Shown here: piece by piece, positions 24,301 through 34,638 of the stretch
Layout: each line of letters begins with the position of its first letter
How positions within the stretch are numbered: the first letter of the stretch is position 1
NCBI RefSeq assembly: GCF_963169125.1
Contig: NC_084802.1
Coordinates: forward strand, 15,996,896-16,060,895
Source of the DNA: Humulus lupulus
Taxonomy: Eukaryota; Streptophyta; Magnoliopsida; Rosales; Cannabaceae
Direction: 5' to 3'
Length of the DNA: 64,000 bases
Made by a program: the position numbers and the translations under genes
The notes under the pieces: generated by a model
Seen by the model: only the letters and a program-made list of their open reading frames with translations
Database searches by the model: none
Told to the model about the DNA's origin: nothing

Positions 24301-24456
24301 ATTTGAATTTATATTAATATAATTAACAAATATATATTTTTAATTAGTTTTAAAGACATATTTCGTTAAATATTTAGAACATTCCGTTATAGTTAACAAA
24401 ACAAATCGTTAAAACCAAAAATTTCCGTTATCTATACACTTTTTATATATAAGAGA

Positions 24457-25532
24457 TTTGATCAAATTTTAATTTAATTTAAAAAATTATAAGCCGAACA
24501 AGAAGTTTTATATAAATACATATTATTTAATTAATGACTAGAGCAAATAACTAATTTCTAAAAAAAAAACGAAACGAAAAAATAAGAAAAAATATATATT
24601 TTTGTCTTATTTCAATATTACATGTATGTTTGAATAAACAAAACATGTTAAATGACAAAATAAATAATTAATAAAAGAATAAATCTAAGCACATAAATAT
24701 TTTTGAGTTATAGTTTTGAAAACATAATTGACCGATTAACTTAAATACTTTATTAAATTTTAAAACATGTGATAAGAAATTAATATGACTCATTTATTAC
24801 ATTTTATATATTTTTTGTTAATTTATTTCATTAGTTTTTAAAAAAAAAAAATTATTTACCTTATTTAGATTACTTTTTAAAATCTAATGAAAAACATCAA
24901 CTTTTGTTAAACACACATTTCAATGATCATAGATTATTCAAAATCAAACCTATAAAATTTCATTTTCCAAAATTATTAAGGTTTTCTAACCAATCTAATT
25001 AGTGATTAGTTGATTAGATGTAATAAGCATGGAACAGAACGAACAATATAACATTGATTTCAGAAAATAAGATAAAATAACAAATTCAAATCACAAATTG
25101 AGTTCAAATTACAATTCTAAAATAAATACTAGTCCATAAAAAAAATTCAAGAAACACAAACAAAAGAATTTAAACAAGATAGTGACGTTGCAAGAAATTA
25201 AGAGAGAGGGAATAGAATATAAAAACGGTTGAAAATCATCTTCAATAATCTTCAAACATGATCATTCTTTTTTTCCTCTCTAGAGTATTTAGCTATGTTT
25301 TCTCTCCTTGCCAACCTCCTCTTTTCAAACCCTAGAATTTCATTTTATAGATTTTTGAAATTGGAACAAAAATAGGAATAAAGCAAGATACACAAATTAG
25401 CCTCCTATTTTATTTTTATAAAGTGAATAGGAATAAAATACCAAGTGTAAAATAAACATCATAGGCTAAATCTTAAATGGAGCCTCTTTTAGATCTTATA
25501 TTGTATACATATACGTAATTATTATGTAGATA
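24457..25532. other. AT-rich intergenic DNA, no gene seen
   Basis: About 1.1 kb lies between the two Helitron-like elements. No convincing coding frame, tandem array or terminal repeat. A short pyrimidine-rich stretch near 25260-25330 is unremarkable. Confidence 0.5.
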
Positions 25533-27132
25533 CTAGGTGGAAGTAACGTGCAAGTCATGTTTGGTTAGTTTCAAAGTTGTAAACATTATTTATAATTTTA
25601 ATAAAAATTGGTTTACTGTTTTAAAATAACATATATAATAGAATAAATTATAATTCTATAGTATATATAACTATTTATATCAATAATCTCTACATATATG
25701 ACATCTAAACACAATTTTGACATATATATATTTACATGGCTATATGACATATATATAAAATACAATAATATTTAAAAGAAATTAATAATAGATATAGAAT
25801 AAGAATAGAAAAAGTCATAGTGTATACAGTAGTATACATGGATATATTATTTTTAGTTTCTAATGTATGTTACAATGTTCTTTGGTGAATTTGTTGAAGA
25901 AAAATAATTTCAATCACTTGATAAAAAATAATCTATCACACAAATTTATAAGATAAAAAATGATATGTATGCCTTTATTATTTTTAAATAAATATGATTT
26001 AATTATTTAAATTATCATAAAATATCCTATTTTAATTAATTAATTAATTTATTTTTGTTTAAGTTTATTTTTGTTCTTGTTTTTGAATTTGAAAATAATA
26101 ATAAAAGATTATATATTATATATTTAATATAATATTAAGTTTAAGTTTAATTAAATTTTATTTAAGTGGTAAAATATATGGTTTTATTATTTTAAATAAT
26201 TATTGTACGCCCTGATTTTCCCACGGGCTGATTAGCGAGCTGAGGTACAGCCTAATCATGATTACCATGTGGATGTCCCCAAGACCGGAGCTGCCATCGT
26301 ACGACCATACCTCCTTAGCTCGAGGTAACCTAAAAGTTCGCCAAGATTGCTTAAGGACTGAGTGGACTCTGAAGACCACAGGTCGAGGGAATCATCCAGC
26401 TCGTGGCACGGGCTGGAGTTGGAGGCTGTGACCTTTTATAAAGTCAACCACGCAAGGTAAACGTGCATATATCCGACATCACGTGTCTAATATACCCCTG
26501 ACTTCTCGGACACGCAGCAGGAACGTGCGTATTCAGACATCCACGATTGGTTTGGGCCGTGCGGCCCATTATCCCCTTACCTATCGATTTGACCACACTT
26601 ATGTGTCAGGTTTAAGAATTAATCATGAATGTCACAGAGTTGACATGATAGGTAAGAAGGTCACGGGATGACCTTCTTACCAACTCCCAGGTGCCTTCTC
26701 CTATAAATATGGAGACCTTGGGAGTTAATAGAGGTTGGAATCTCTATTGTAAGAAATACCCTGTAATCAAATACCCAGTATATAGCAATAATACTGACTA
26801 GTGGAGTAGAATGATTTTAACCTTTGAACCACTTAAAAAACGTGTTTTGAGTCACCATTTCATTTTTGAGATAATTTATCTATTTCGGTTCAACATAAGC
26901 ACTAGTCCCTTTCTCTTCTTTTCTTAATTATCTGTTGGCGAAGAACCGCGTCAACAATTATCATTGTAAAATATCTTACATTAATTTCTTTAATTAATTA
27001 TTTATTTAATTTTATTTAAATTTAAGTACTATTTACAATCTAAAATATTCCGTTAAAGTTAACAAAAAAAAATTAAAAAAACTTTTAAAATTAAAAATCT
27101 CCTTTATCTACATACCTTTTATATAGAAGAGA
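25533..27132 (-). mobile_element. Second Helitron-like element with solo LTR inside
   Basis: On the minus strand it starts A|TCTCTTCTATATAAAAGG at 27132 and shares about 90 bases of diverged sequence (GTTAACTTTAACGGAATATT and flank) with the start at 24456. The proposed end is CACCTAG|T at 25533. Without the solo LTR the element is about 850 bases. No coding capacity; the lack of an obvious 3' hairpin keeps this tentative. Confidence 0.35.
26204..26956 (+). mobile_element. Solo LTR of a Tat-type element
   Basis: It starts TGTACGCCCTGATTTTC and ends GCGTCAACA, flanked on both sides by ATTAT (26199-26203 and 26957-26961). It is homologous, in the opposite direction, to the LTR at 62585-63361. 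A TATAAATAT box lies at 26702-26710. The intact target duplication shows that LTR-LTR recombination removed the body of a complete element. The frame at 26483-26671 is not a gene. Confidence 0.9.
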
Positions 27133-27299
27133 TACATAGATAAATATATTACTATTTTCTTTGAGTAACTAATTAAATATTCCCAAGATTATAATTCTAG
27201 TTTTTTAGTGGAGTAACGGTAGAATAGACCAAAAAGATTGAATGGTTAAACAAATATTGATTTGACAATGAAAACAAAAGCAAACTAAACTTGAGAGAA

Positions 27300-29640
27300 T
27301 TAGCCATCTAAGAGGTGTGAGTTTGAATCACTTCCATAAGAAGTTATATTGGGAGGGACAAGAATGTCTATAGTTCCTTCAAACATGGACACAACTTTCT
27401 TCATTCCAGGACGAATTGCAGGCTCTTCTTGGATGCACCACAGTCCAATTTTCACCATTTTCTCCAACTCTAACAAGTTCACTTGCTCATCTTGCACCAG
27501 ATTTCCCACTTCATTACCCTTGAAACGCTCACAAACCCAGTCCACCAAGATGGCTTCTTTCTCAGGCACATTCACGTCAACATGTGGACGACAACATATG
27601 ATCACCAAAAGAACAATTCCAAAGCTGTAAACATCGGCTTTTGCTGTTATAGGCATGTTCTTGTGCCACTCCGGGGCAACAAATCCTCTAGTCCCTCTAA
27701 TGCCAGTCATTGTCCTTGTTTGATCAGGCGTCAACAACTTAGCCAATCCAAAATCCGCAATCTTAGCACAACGGTTTTGGTCGATCAATATGTTGTTGGG
27801 ATTTATGTCACAGTGAAGGATTTGATTCTCACATTCTTCATGAAGATATAAGAGTCCTCTAGCTATCCCCAAAGCTATGCAAACTCTTTCATTCCAGTTT
27901 GGCTTCACCTCAGATTTGTAGAGAAAGTTTGCAAGAGATCCATTAGCCATGAAGTCATATACTAGCAGCCTGTTGGAACCTTCATGGCAGAAGCCAAGCA
28001 AACGAAGCAAGTTTCGATGGTGAGTTCTTCCTATGGACTTCATTTCGTTGTGAAACTCAACTTCTCCTTCTGCTGCAACCTTCTCCAGTCTTTTCACAGC
28101 AATGGCTCTCTCTCCATATGGCAACATTCCTTTGAAGACTGTCCCAAAAGCACCTCTACCCAATTGCTCATTGAAGCCATTGGTTGGCAAGTTCGAGTTG
28201 GCGGTAAGTAAATGACCTCAGTGAGAGTTCATCATTCTTTGAATTAGGCACTTTTTCATAAGGCCGGAAACGGTTTCTGCAAAGAAAGACTAGAGAAAAC
28301 AACATGATGATAAAAGAAAAACTTATACAAGTAAGACCAATGATCAAGGCATCAATTTTCTGGGCTTTCTTGACATGTTGACTCGTGCCAGCATCTGTAT
28401 TGATGAAGCTGCTGTTATGGACCTTGATTATGGTTGTATCAAAGCCTATTCTCCCGGCTTTGGCAAATCTCAAGGGAAACTTTTGTTTGTAGCAACCTTT
28501 GCTGTTAGAAAAAGCAGCTTGGCAATTACACTCTTTCAAACAGCTCTCTTTACAAGTATCCTTGTCCACCAGTGAGAGAACTTCATAGGAGTCCGGTTCC
28601 CATTTTAAACCGTCCAATTCGACTATAGAAACTGCCTTGTCACAGCCTTCTATGGTTGAATTTCTATTGCAGCCTAAAGTCTTCTGGTTTTGATCAATGT
28701 AATCTAAACCAGGAAGACAAAGACAAACAGGTTCTTGATTTATAAGCTGGCAGTATGAATTAATGCCACATAATCCAATGGGAGCACAAAGGTTGGTAGT
28801 TGAAGACCACTCAACGAACCAGCTGCTGTTCTGAACCAAATTATGAGAGTATAATCTAAATATTCCATCTACATCTATTGTTAAACGACACATAACTAGG
28901 CTTCTACCTTCAATAACATTTTTGATGTTGAGACCTGTGGAGTTGGCCAGGTATAATTGGCCATCAGATTCAAGATTCAGACTTAAATTGTTTCCTTCAG
29001 TATCTGAAGTCCAGTACTCTTGCTCAGGCAAGAATCCACCTTGAAAGTTTGCCAAGTACTGCCCCAGATTTCCACTTGTCTGCAACCAAAGCCGAAATCT
29101 TCCCGTGGAGTGATTCGTCTTTGACACTGCTGAAACAAGCTGGTTTCCAGCCAGTAGGCTCTGTCCTGGCAAAAGGGTATCTGTTGCATAATCAAAACTC
29201 TGCCAAATGATGGTTGAATTCGAGTTGTAGAGGACGAAATTGCCCGAATTGAGCATGGATGCTAATGCAGCAGGCTGAGAGGAATTGGCAAAGAGAGTCT
29301 TTTGTAGGCCTTGTTTATCTTGCAAAACAAGTCTTCCTTCACTACTTAAAAGCAATGTAACATCATTGGACAATGGAGGTTCATCCCTGTTGGCTGTCCA
29401 TACGACTGTTTTCTGGTTTATTTTCTCAAACCAGATTCCAACTCCATAGCCATTGTTTTGTGTTTTGTAGAAGCCAAATGCAAACTGGCCAGAGCTTGAT
29501 AACCAATATGAGTTAGTCACATTGGGAGTGAGAGAAGAGCCTAAGCTGATTTTGGTCTCACTTTGTTGACAAGTTATCATAGAAATGTTAGTCACTAGAA
29601 GAAAGAACAAAACTACAAAAGCTCCCATTTTTAGTTTCAA
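27300..29640 (-). pseudogene. G-type lectin receptor-like kinase, frameshifted (copy 1)
   Basis: The N-terminal frame (28168-29640) encodes a signal peptide (MKLKMGAFVVLFFLLVTN), a bulb-type lectin domain, an EGF/S-locus-like Cys region, a PAN-like Cys region and a membrane segment near residues 430-455. The kinase frame (27300-28190) has GRGAFGTVF, the AVKRLEK lysine, HCDINPNN in the catalytic loop (non-RD: Cys before Asp), DFGLAKLL and VAPEW. Compared with the sister gene at 31461-33785, one extra base near 28185 shifts the frame just before the kinase. If real, it leaves a receptor truncated after the membrane segment. A sequencing error is possible, since both halves are otherwise clean. 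No intron, as is usual for LECRK genes. Confidence 0.85.
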
Positions 29641-31460
29641 TGCCTTTCGAGATTTTACTAATTCGTTATAAGTATCAGTCCCATTGTTATAGAGAAGAAA
29701 TTATTTCAAAATATTATATAACAAAAAAGTCTTTAAGGTCCTGACTGAGCAATGTCATTTTTAATAATTTTAAGCCACCACATCATGCTATAGAGACTTG
29801 GCCTTCTTTTGAGTTAAATTAATGTATGTTGGAGTGGGATTCAATCATGGAGATGGAGTCTTTCATTACTAAAGAAAAAAAAACAATGAAATATATAGCG
29901 TCGGCCATCACTATTGATAACATAAAATATCTTTACATTGAAGAAAATTCCAGGACTGGTCCAGCCAGCTTGTAAAATACCAATTTTACTAGTAAGCAGC
30001 TAATTATATAATGCAAAAATTGGTTCTTTCATAGTAGTTAGTTATTACATGGCTGCTTTCGTTTTATAATATGGAAGAATGAAAGCTTTTTGACTTACAA
30101 CATAAGACAGATCAGAAACAGACTGTCTAAGATGAAACATTTAAAAATGCAAAAACATAGGCTGCTTATGGAATGTATAACAAGTCAGTATCTAACTAAC
30201 ACTAATAGTTATTTGTTATTAGGAATAAAAACAAATCTCATTATTTTTGGTGGAAAATCTTTGAAGAGAGATTCTAGTTAAGACACGTTTAGTCGCTTTT
30301 TGTGGAGCAAAACCTGGTCTTGAGGAAAGGCACAATGATTAATATTTGTTTTTATACGATGATATATTTGAGAAGAGCATATGGTGATCTAATTTCTAGC
30401 ACCATAATTTTGAAATAAAATATAATTGTTTATATAATATAATTTGAAACATTAAAATGATTTAGGCTTGCTAAAGCCTAGAATAGAGTGTTATTGGGGT
30501 AGGTCAAACAAAAAATTTCTATCTAATTTAACTTTTTAGTTGTTTTAGCTACAATTTAACCAAAAAAAGAAAAAAAGAAAAAAAGAGAAGCCACATGGAG
30601 ATGCTCTTGATGTGCATTTTAAAGTATTAGTATATAGCTTTCACACTCCTAAACATAATTTCACATGAATTATAAATTTTTAGCATCTTTTGAACATAAT
30701 TTATCTTGAATCTCAATATTAAAGTTATGAAATCAACCATCTTTCTCTCTCGTGTGTTTTGGACAACAAAAAAGTCTTTTCAATTGAATTAATCTCGTTT
30801 TGTTCATTTGTGACATGTTATAGCATTTTGGTCAATTGTTATCTTTCAAAAGTTAAGAATTCTCAATATTTTTATTGATATTGTTCGGTACCAAAAAACC
30901 AAAAAAGAAAAAACTGTAGTTTTGCTTTTGGACTCCACTCAAAAAACCTATTCAAATGTTTTGTGACCAATTGTTGTGGTGCCTTCCAATTCTTATATTG
31001 TCTCGCTATCACTTCCATGTGGCAAAACTCATTCAAAAAATTCTTACTATATTTCACACCTATATCACATCTCAAATAGTCATATACAATTACCATTAAA
31101 CAAGTATCAATTGAAAACTAAATAAAAAAAAAAGGACATTGGAGTTCTGAATTAATTGCTATGCTCTATTGGATCTAAACAAGATAAGATTGTAGTAGCT
31201 CTAACAACTGAACTACCCTAAAGAAAATGTATGCCATTATGAAATTTTCACTTAAGGATCATACCTTAGTCAAAGTTTAGCTTCAACATTCAATGCTCAG
31301 CTAAGGCAATTTCACAGGATGCAAAACAACTAAAGCCTTACAAGGAAATCACACATGCATGCACAAATTATTTCTTTTGCCATACTTTATTTTTGATACT
31401 TGTCAAAACAAAATCAAAACAAGGTTGAAAGATTACTTCAAACCATATTGATTGAGAAAA
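29641..31460. other. Spacer between LECRK copies 1 and 2
   Basis: About 1.8 kb of AT-rich sequence with short open frames (30090-30281, 30872-31096) that match nothing I recognise. The part near 29641 should contain the promoter of copy 1 and the part near 31460 the 3' UTR of copy 2. No terminal repeats seen. Confidence 0.5.
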
Positions 31461-33785
31461 TTAACTAGTTAAGATGCGTGAGGCACTGCTGTAAGAGGTT
31501 AAAATGGGAGGAACAAGAATGTCCACAGACCCTTCAAACATGGCCATCACTTTCTTCATTCCTGGACGAATTGTTGGATCTTCTTGGACGCACCAGAGTC
31601 CAATTTTCACCATTTTTTCGACTTCATGCTCGTCCACTTCTTCATCTCGCACCAGATTTCCCACTTCATTAGCCTGGAAACACTCATAAACCCAGTCTAC
31701 TAAGATGGCTTCTTTCTCAGGCACCTTCACAGCAACATGTGGGCGACAACATATGATGACCAACAGAACAATTCCAAAGCTGTAAACATCTGCTTTTGCT
31801 GTAATAGGCATGTTCTTGTACCACTCTGGAGCAACAAATCCTCTTGTTCCTTTAATACCAGTCATTGTCCTTGTTTGATCAGGCATCAACAACTTAGCCA
31901 ATCCAAAATCTGCAATCTTAGCACAACGGTTTTCGTCGATCAATATGTTGTTGGGATTTATGTCACAATGAAGGATTTGATTCTCACATTCTTCATGAAG
32001 ATATAAGAGTCCTCTGGCTACCCCCATAGCTATGCAAACTCTTTCATTCCAGTTTGGCTTCACCTCAGGTTTGTAGAGAAAGTTTGCAAGAGATCCATTA
32101 GTCATGAAGTCATATACTAGCATCCTGTTGGGGCCTTCATGGCAGAAGCCAAGCAAACGAAGCAAGTTTCGATGGTGAGTTCTTCCTATGGACCTCATTT
32201 CGTTGAGAAATTCAACTTCTCCTTCTGCTGAAAATTTCTCTAGTCTTTTCACAGCAATGGCTCTCTCTCCATATGGCAACATTCCTTTGAAGACCGTCCC
32301 AAAAGCACCCTGACCCAACTTTTCAGCAAAGCCATTGGTTGCAAGCTCGAGTTCGTGGTAAGTAAATGACCTCTGAGAGAGTACTTCATCAGCCATTGTA
32401 TTATGAATAACTTTATCATAAGGTCGGTAACGGTTTCTGCAAAGAAGGAACACAGAAAATAATAGGAAACTTAATGAAAAACTTAAACAAGCAAAGCCAA
32501 TGATCAAGATATTCCTTCTTCCACCTTGTTTGCTTTCTTGATCTGTCCCTGCATTAGTGAAGCTTCCATTATGGACCTTGATGATGGTTGTATCAAAGCC
32601 TTTTCTCCCCACTTTGGAAAATCTCAAGGGAAACTTGTATTTGTAACACCCTTCGCTATTAAAAAAAGCAATTTGGCAGGTGCAGTCTCTCAAGCAGCTC
32701 TTTACACAAGTTTCCTTGTCCACCAAGGGAATGACTGCATAAGAGTCCGGCTCCCATTCCATTCCATCCAATTCCACTGCCGAAACAGCTTTGTCACAGT
32801 CATCCATTGTTGAATTCCTTTTGCAGCCTGAAGTCTTCTGGCTCCGATCGATGTAATCTAAACCAGGAAGACACAAACAGACAGGCTCTTGATCAACTAA
32901 CTCACAATATGAATTCAAGCCGCATAAACCAATAGGAGCACACTTATTGCTAGTTGAACTCCAAACAGCTAACCAACTGCTGTTCTTAACCAAATTATGA
33001 GAGTACAATCTAAGTATTCCATCTGCATCTATTGTCAAACGACACATAACTAGGCTTCGAGATTCAATAACATTCTTTACATTAAGACCTGTAGAATTGA
33101 CTAAGTATAATTGGCCATTAGAATCAAGATTCAGACTTAAGTTGTCTCCTTCAGTATCTAAACTCCAGTACTGCTGCTCCAGTAACGATCCACCTTGATA
33201 GATTGCCGGGTACTGCCCCAAATCTCCATTGGCCTGCAGATATAGCCGAAATCTTCCAGTGGAGCGATTTGTTTCGGAAACAGCTGAGACTAACTGGTTT
33301 CCAGCCACAAGAGACTGCCCTGGCAAAAGGGTATCCGTAGGATAATCGAAACTCTGCCAAATGATGGTTGAATTCGAGTTGTGGAGGACGAAATTACCAG
33401 AATCGAGCATGGAAGCTGAGGCTACAATCTGAGTGGAATTGGCAATGATGACCTTTTGTAGGCCTTGTTTATCTAGCAAAACAAGTCTTCCTTCACTATT
33501 TAAAAGCAGTGTATCATCAATGGACAATGGAGGGCTATCCCGGTTGGCTGTCCATACGATTGTTTTCTGATTAATTTGCTCAAACCAGATTCCAACTGCA
33601 AAGCCATTGTTTTGTATTTTGTAGAAGCCAAATGCAAACTTGCCAGAGTTTGATAACCAATATGAGTTATTGGTATTGGGAGAGAGAGAAAGGCCTAAGC
33701 TGATTTTGTTCTCTTTTTGTTGAGCAAATACTATAGGGATGTTAGTCACTACAAGAAAGAAGAAAGCTAATGTTAATGCTCCCAT
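31461..33785 (-). CDS. G-type lectin S-receptor-like Ser/Thr kinase (LECRK), copy 2
   Basis: A 774-residue intronless receptor kinase of normal family length. It has a signal peptide at 1-21 and a bulb-type lectin domain at about 30-150 (NSYWLSNSGKFAFGFYK, IVWTANRD). A Cys-rich EGF-like stretch lies at 282-321, a PAN-like region at about 330-395 and a membrane helix at about 425-449. The kinase domain starts at 485: GQGAFGTV loop at 491-498, Lys513, HCD at 606-608 (non-RD), DFG at 626-628 and APE at 652-654. It should sit in the plasma membrane, bind an unknown ligand through the lectin domain and phosphorylate Ser/Thr; relatives act in defence and stress signalling. In the helix after APE it has LLVIICCRP, where copy 3 and most kinases have LLEI. 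It is a close tandem sister of copy 1. Confidence 0.95.
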   Translation of the reverse strand: MGALTLAFFFLVVTNIPIVFAQQKENKISLGLSLSPNTNNSYWLSNSGKFAFGFYKIQNNGFAVGIWFEQINQKTIVWTANRDSPPLSIDDTLLLNSEGRLVLLDKQGLQKVIIANSTQIVASASMLDSGNFVLHNSNSTIIWQSFDYPTDTLLPGQSLVAGNQLVSAVSETNRSTGRFRLYLQANGDLGQYPAIYQGGSLLEQQYWSLDTEGDNLSLNLDSNGQLYLVNSTGLNVKNVIESRSLVMCRLTIDADGILRLYSHNLVKNSSWLAVWSSTSNKCAPIGLCGLNSYCELVDQEPVCLCLPGLDYIDRSQKTSGCKRNSTMDDCDKAVSAVELDGMEWEPDSYAVIPLVDKETCVKSCLRDCTCQIAFFNSEGCYKYKFPLRFSKVGRKGFDTTIIKVHNGSFTNAGTDQESKQGGRRNILIIGFACLSFSLSFLLFSVFLLCRNRYRPYDKVIHNTMADEVLSQRSFTYHELELATNGFAEKLGQGAFGTVFKGMLPYGERAIAVKRLEKFSAEGEVEFLNEMRSIGRTHHRNLLRLLGFCHEGPNRMLVYDFMTNGSLANFLYKPEVKPNWNERVCIAMGVARGLLYLHEECENQILHCDINPNNILIDENRCAKIADFGLAKLLMPDQTRTMTGIKGTRGFVAPEWYKNMPITAKADVYSFGIVLLVIICCRPHVAVKVPEKEAILVDWVYECFQANEVGNLVRDEEVDEHEVEKMVKIGLWCVQEDPTIRPGMKKVMAMFEGSVDILVPPILTSYSSASRILTS

Positions 33786-34049
33786 TTTCAGTGTCAGAGC
33801 TTTTGGGAGTTTTGACTCATTCGTTTAGATAGCAAATATATATTATGTCGTGAAGGAGAAATACGTCTTCATGGACTGACTCAAAGCTGGCATCGAAATA
33901 TAATAAATTACGCACAGCATTCATAGACTGAGACGTGGTCTCTATATGTTAGTTTCATTCAATTATGGAGTGTTTTTTAAGGAAAAAAATTGCTACGTAT
34001 ATATGGACAAATAAGCTAAAAAAAGGTCAACTTTCTTGCAAAAAGAATG
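33786..34049 (-). promoter_or_regulatory. Short native upstream region of LECRK copy 2
   Basis: Only 264 bases separate the start codon from the copia 3' LTR. Any native promoter farther upstream has been pushed more than 5 kb away. I see no strong TATA box here, though AT-rich stretches such as CATATATATT near 33840 could serve. Confidence 0.4.
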
Positions 34050-34577
34050 TGTTGTAAATGCACAACACAGAACTCAATCAAGCACTTAATCAATTCAAAC
34101 AACAATAATAAAATCAACAAAGCATAGAACAAGTAAAAAAAAAAAAAGAGACAACCAAAATTTATACTGGTTCAGCCAACAATGTGTTAGCCTAATCCAG
34201 TTCCTCAATGATTGAGGTTCCTCTATGATAAAATCTCTGTTACAGCTTGATCTACAAAGCTCCAAACCAGAAAACAATCGGTCTAGAGATGAGGAAACTT
34301 TTACATGTAAATTCTTGAAGAAAACAACTCCAAGAATCAAACCTCTCTCTCACTACCCTTACAAGTTCTCTCAAAGTGTTTCCCAAAAAACCCCAATCAA
34401 AATTCGTTCTCTTCTCTTTTTAAAACTCTCTTCTAAAACTATATATATAGCGTTTAGGAATAGAACCTTTTTGACGATACCTAAAATGCCCTTGCTGTAA
34501 CAGATATAACAGATGAAACTATCAAACTGCCAGATGAAACTCTGGAAAAATCAGTAAGTGGGAATTATAATACCACA
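34050..34577 (-). repeat. 3' LTR of the copia element
   Basis: On the minus strand it starts TGTGGTATTATAATTCCC and ends GCATTTACAACA. It reads toward LECRK copy 2, 265 bases away. A minus-strand TATA box (CTATATATAT) lies at 34441-34450. The frame at 34225-34500 is inside the LTR and is not a gene. Confidence 0.95.
34441..34450 (-). promoter_or_regulatory. TATA box of the copia 3' LTR
   Basis: CTATATATAT on the minus strand, repeated in the 5' LTR at 39129-39137. Transcripts started here would run out of the element through the LECRK copy 2 gene. Confidence 0.6.
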
Positions 34578-34638
34578 AATTCCACCTTAATTTCCACATA
34601 CTGATTTAAAACCAAATCATGGAGGATAGCCACTACTG

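Larger units (their letters stand above)
5075..24456 (-). mobile_element. Helitron-like element, split by a Tat insertion
   Basis: Read on the minus strand, an A|TCTCTTATATATAAAAAG start at 24456 is followed by AT-rich sequence with TAACGGAA and TTAACTATAACGG phrases. A related start with the same TCTCTT lies at 27132. The matching 3' end is placed at about 5075, where TTGCACGTTGCTT precedes CTAC|T; the second copy has TTGCACGTTACTT and CTAG|T. Removing the 18.1-kb Tat insertion leaves about 1.3 kb, which itself holds a 380-bp MITE. No helicase is present, so it would be non-autonomous. Only the shared ends support the call. Confidence 0.35.

Noticed and set aside
27349..28211. Plus-strand frames opposite LECRK copy 1
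   Set aside because: They are antisense shadows of conserved kinase codons; the same shadow appears opposite copy 2 at 31504-32006.
30872..31096. 74-codon minus-strand frame in the LECRK spacer
   Set aside because: No motif or family recognised and no context support; AT-rich chance frame is the simplest explanation.
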